This document shows positions 63,893 to 64,000 of a stretch of DNA of 64,000 bases, one piece after another. The stretch is from the NCBI RefSeq assembly GCF_004341395.1, contig NZ_SLXT01000002.1, positions 124,001 through 188,000 on the forward strand, read 5' to 3'. Both the position numbers and the translations under genes were made by a program. Source of the DNA: Heliophilum fasciatum (GTDB lineage: Bacteria; Bacillota; Desulfitobacteriia; Heliobacteriales; Heliobacteriaceae). The notes below the pieces were generated by a model that did no database searches, had not been told where the DNA came from, and saw only the letters and a list, made by a program, of their open reading frames with translations. Position 1 is the stretch's first letter, and every line of letters begins with the position of its first letter.

Positions 63893-64000
63893 TTATTCAT
63901 CCTGTGTTTCCAATGCCGGAAGTACTTTCAAATTCAGCCTGGACAAATCCACATTCTTTACATTATACTTACCCAGGTAATGATTACTTAAGTAACAGTT
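63893..64000 (-). CDS. C-terminus of an unknown gene cut by the right edge
   Basis: The minus strand is open for 35 codons from the window end to TAA at 63893-63895, reading YLSNHYLGKYNVKNVDLS and LNLKVLPALETQDE. It stops 138 bp before the HIRAN gene. Too short to identify. Confidence 0.4.
   Translation of the reverse strand, partial: NCYLSNHYLGKYNVKNVDLSRLNLKVLPALETQDE

Overview
The window comes from a Bacillota genome, most likely an anaerobic Clostridia-type lineage (Heliobacteria or Desulfitobacterium-like relatives are plausible; the exact genus cannot be read from the sequence). The evidence is an S-layer protein with SLH domains, lipoprotein and signal-peptide styles, strong AGGAGG-type ribosome binding sites, sigma-A promoters of the TTGACA-17 nt-TAAAAT type, ferredoxin-linked 2-oxoacid oxidoreductase, a cobalamin-dependent acyl-CoA mutase and a clostridial-type sulfate assimilation set. 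The backbone looks moderately GC-rich (a little above 50 %), and two clearly AT-rich insertions stand out (about 31.6-33.6 kb and 59.6-61.1 kb).

Region 1 (1-11.6 kb, all minus strand) is amino-acid and acyl-CoA metabolism: the 5' part of an IcmF-type fused acyl-CoA mutase, an acyl-CoA dehydrogenase, a methionine-type ABC importer (metQ-metN-metI), a four-subunit 2-oxoacid:ferredoxin oxidoreductase with its own aminotransferase, a phenylacetate-CoA ligase and an SGNH/GDSL hydrolase. Together they could turn amino acids into acyl-CoAs with ferredoxin reduction, and rearrange or oxidise the acyl-CoA. Region 2 (11.6-31.1 kb) holds a heterodimeric ABC exporter, a hybrid histidine kinase, a 1428-residue S-layer protein, a SARP-type response regulator with a dual-kinase sensor, an MFS transporter, and an lplT-aas pair for lysophospholipid uptake and re-acylation.

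Region 3 (31.1-33.8 kb) is an AT-rich island bounded by degenerate direct repeats. It contains a chimeric pseudogene (chemoreceptor sensor fragment joined to a cysQ fragment) and three small secreted or membrane protein genes. The first of these is interrupted by a 247-bp MITE-like element with 19-bp terminal inverted repeats and a 10-bp target duplication. Region 4 (33.8-50.9 kb) is the sulfur block: a nine-gene minus-strand operon cysC-aprA-aprB-cysD-cysN-sbp-cysT-cysW-cysA behind a strong promoter and an attenuator-like terminator, then cysQ, a second hybrid histidine kinase (paralogue of the first), and two paralogous siroheme sulfite/nitrite reductases with two small helical proteins between them. 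Taken together they encode sulfate import, activation to APS, reduction to sulfite and reduction to sulfide.

Region 5 (50.9-64 kb) is a defence-type island: a HEPN-like gene translationally coupled to a large protein with two P-loop ATPase modules (the best candidate here for an undescribed system), a DUF4011-type helicase with a C-terminal Vsr-like nuclease domain, two broken PD-(D/E)XK transposase-family nuclease genes, relics of a SNF2 helicase/DUF499 system, an AT-rich glycosyltransferase gene, a second copy of the 247-bp element placed between that gene's ribosome binding site and start codon, an EVE/PUA-like protein and a HIRAN protein. No rRNA, tRNA or CRISPR array was seen.
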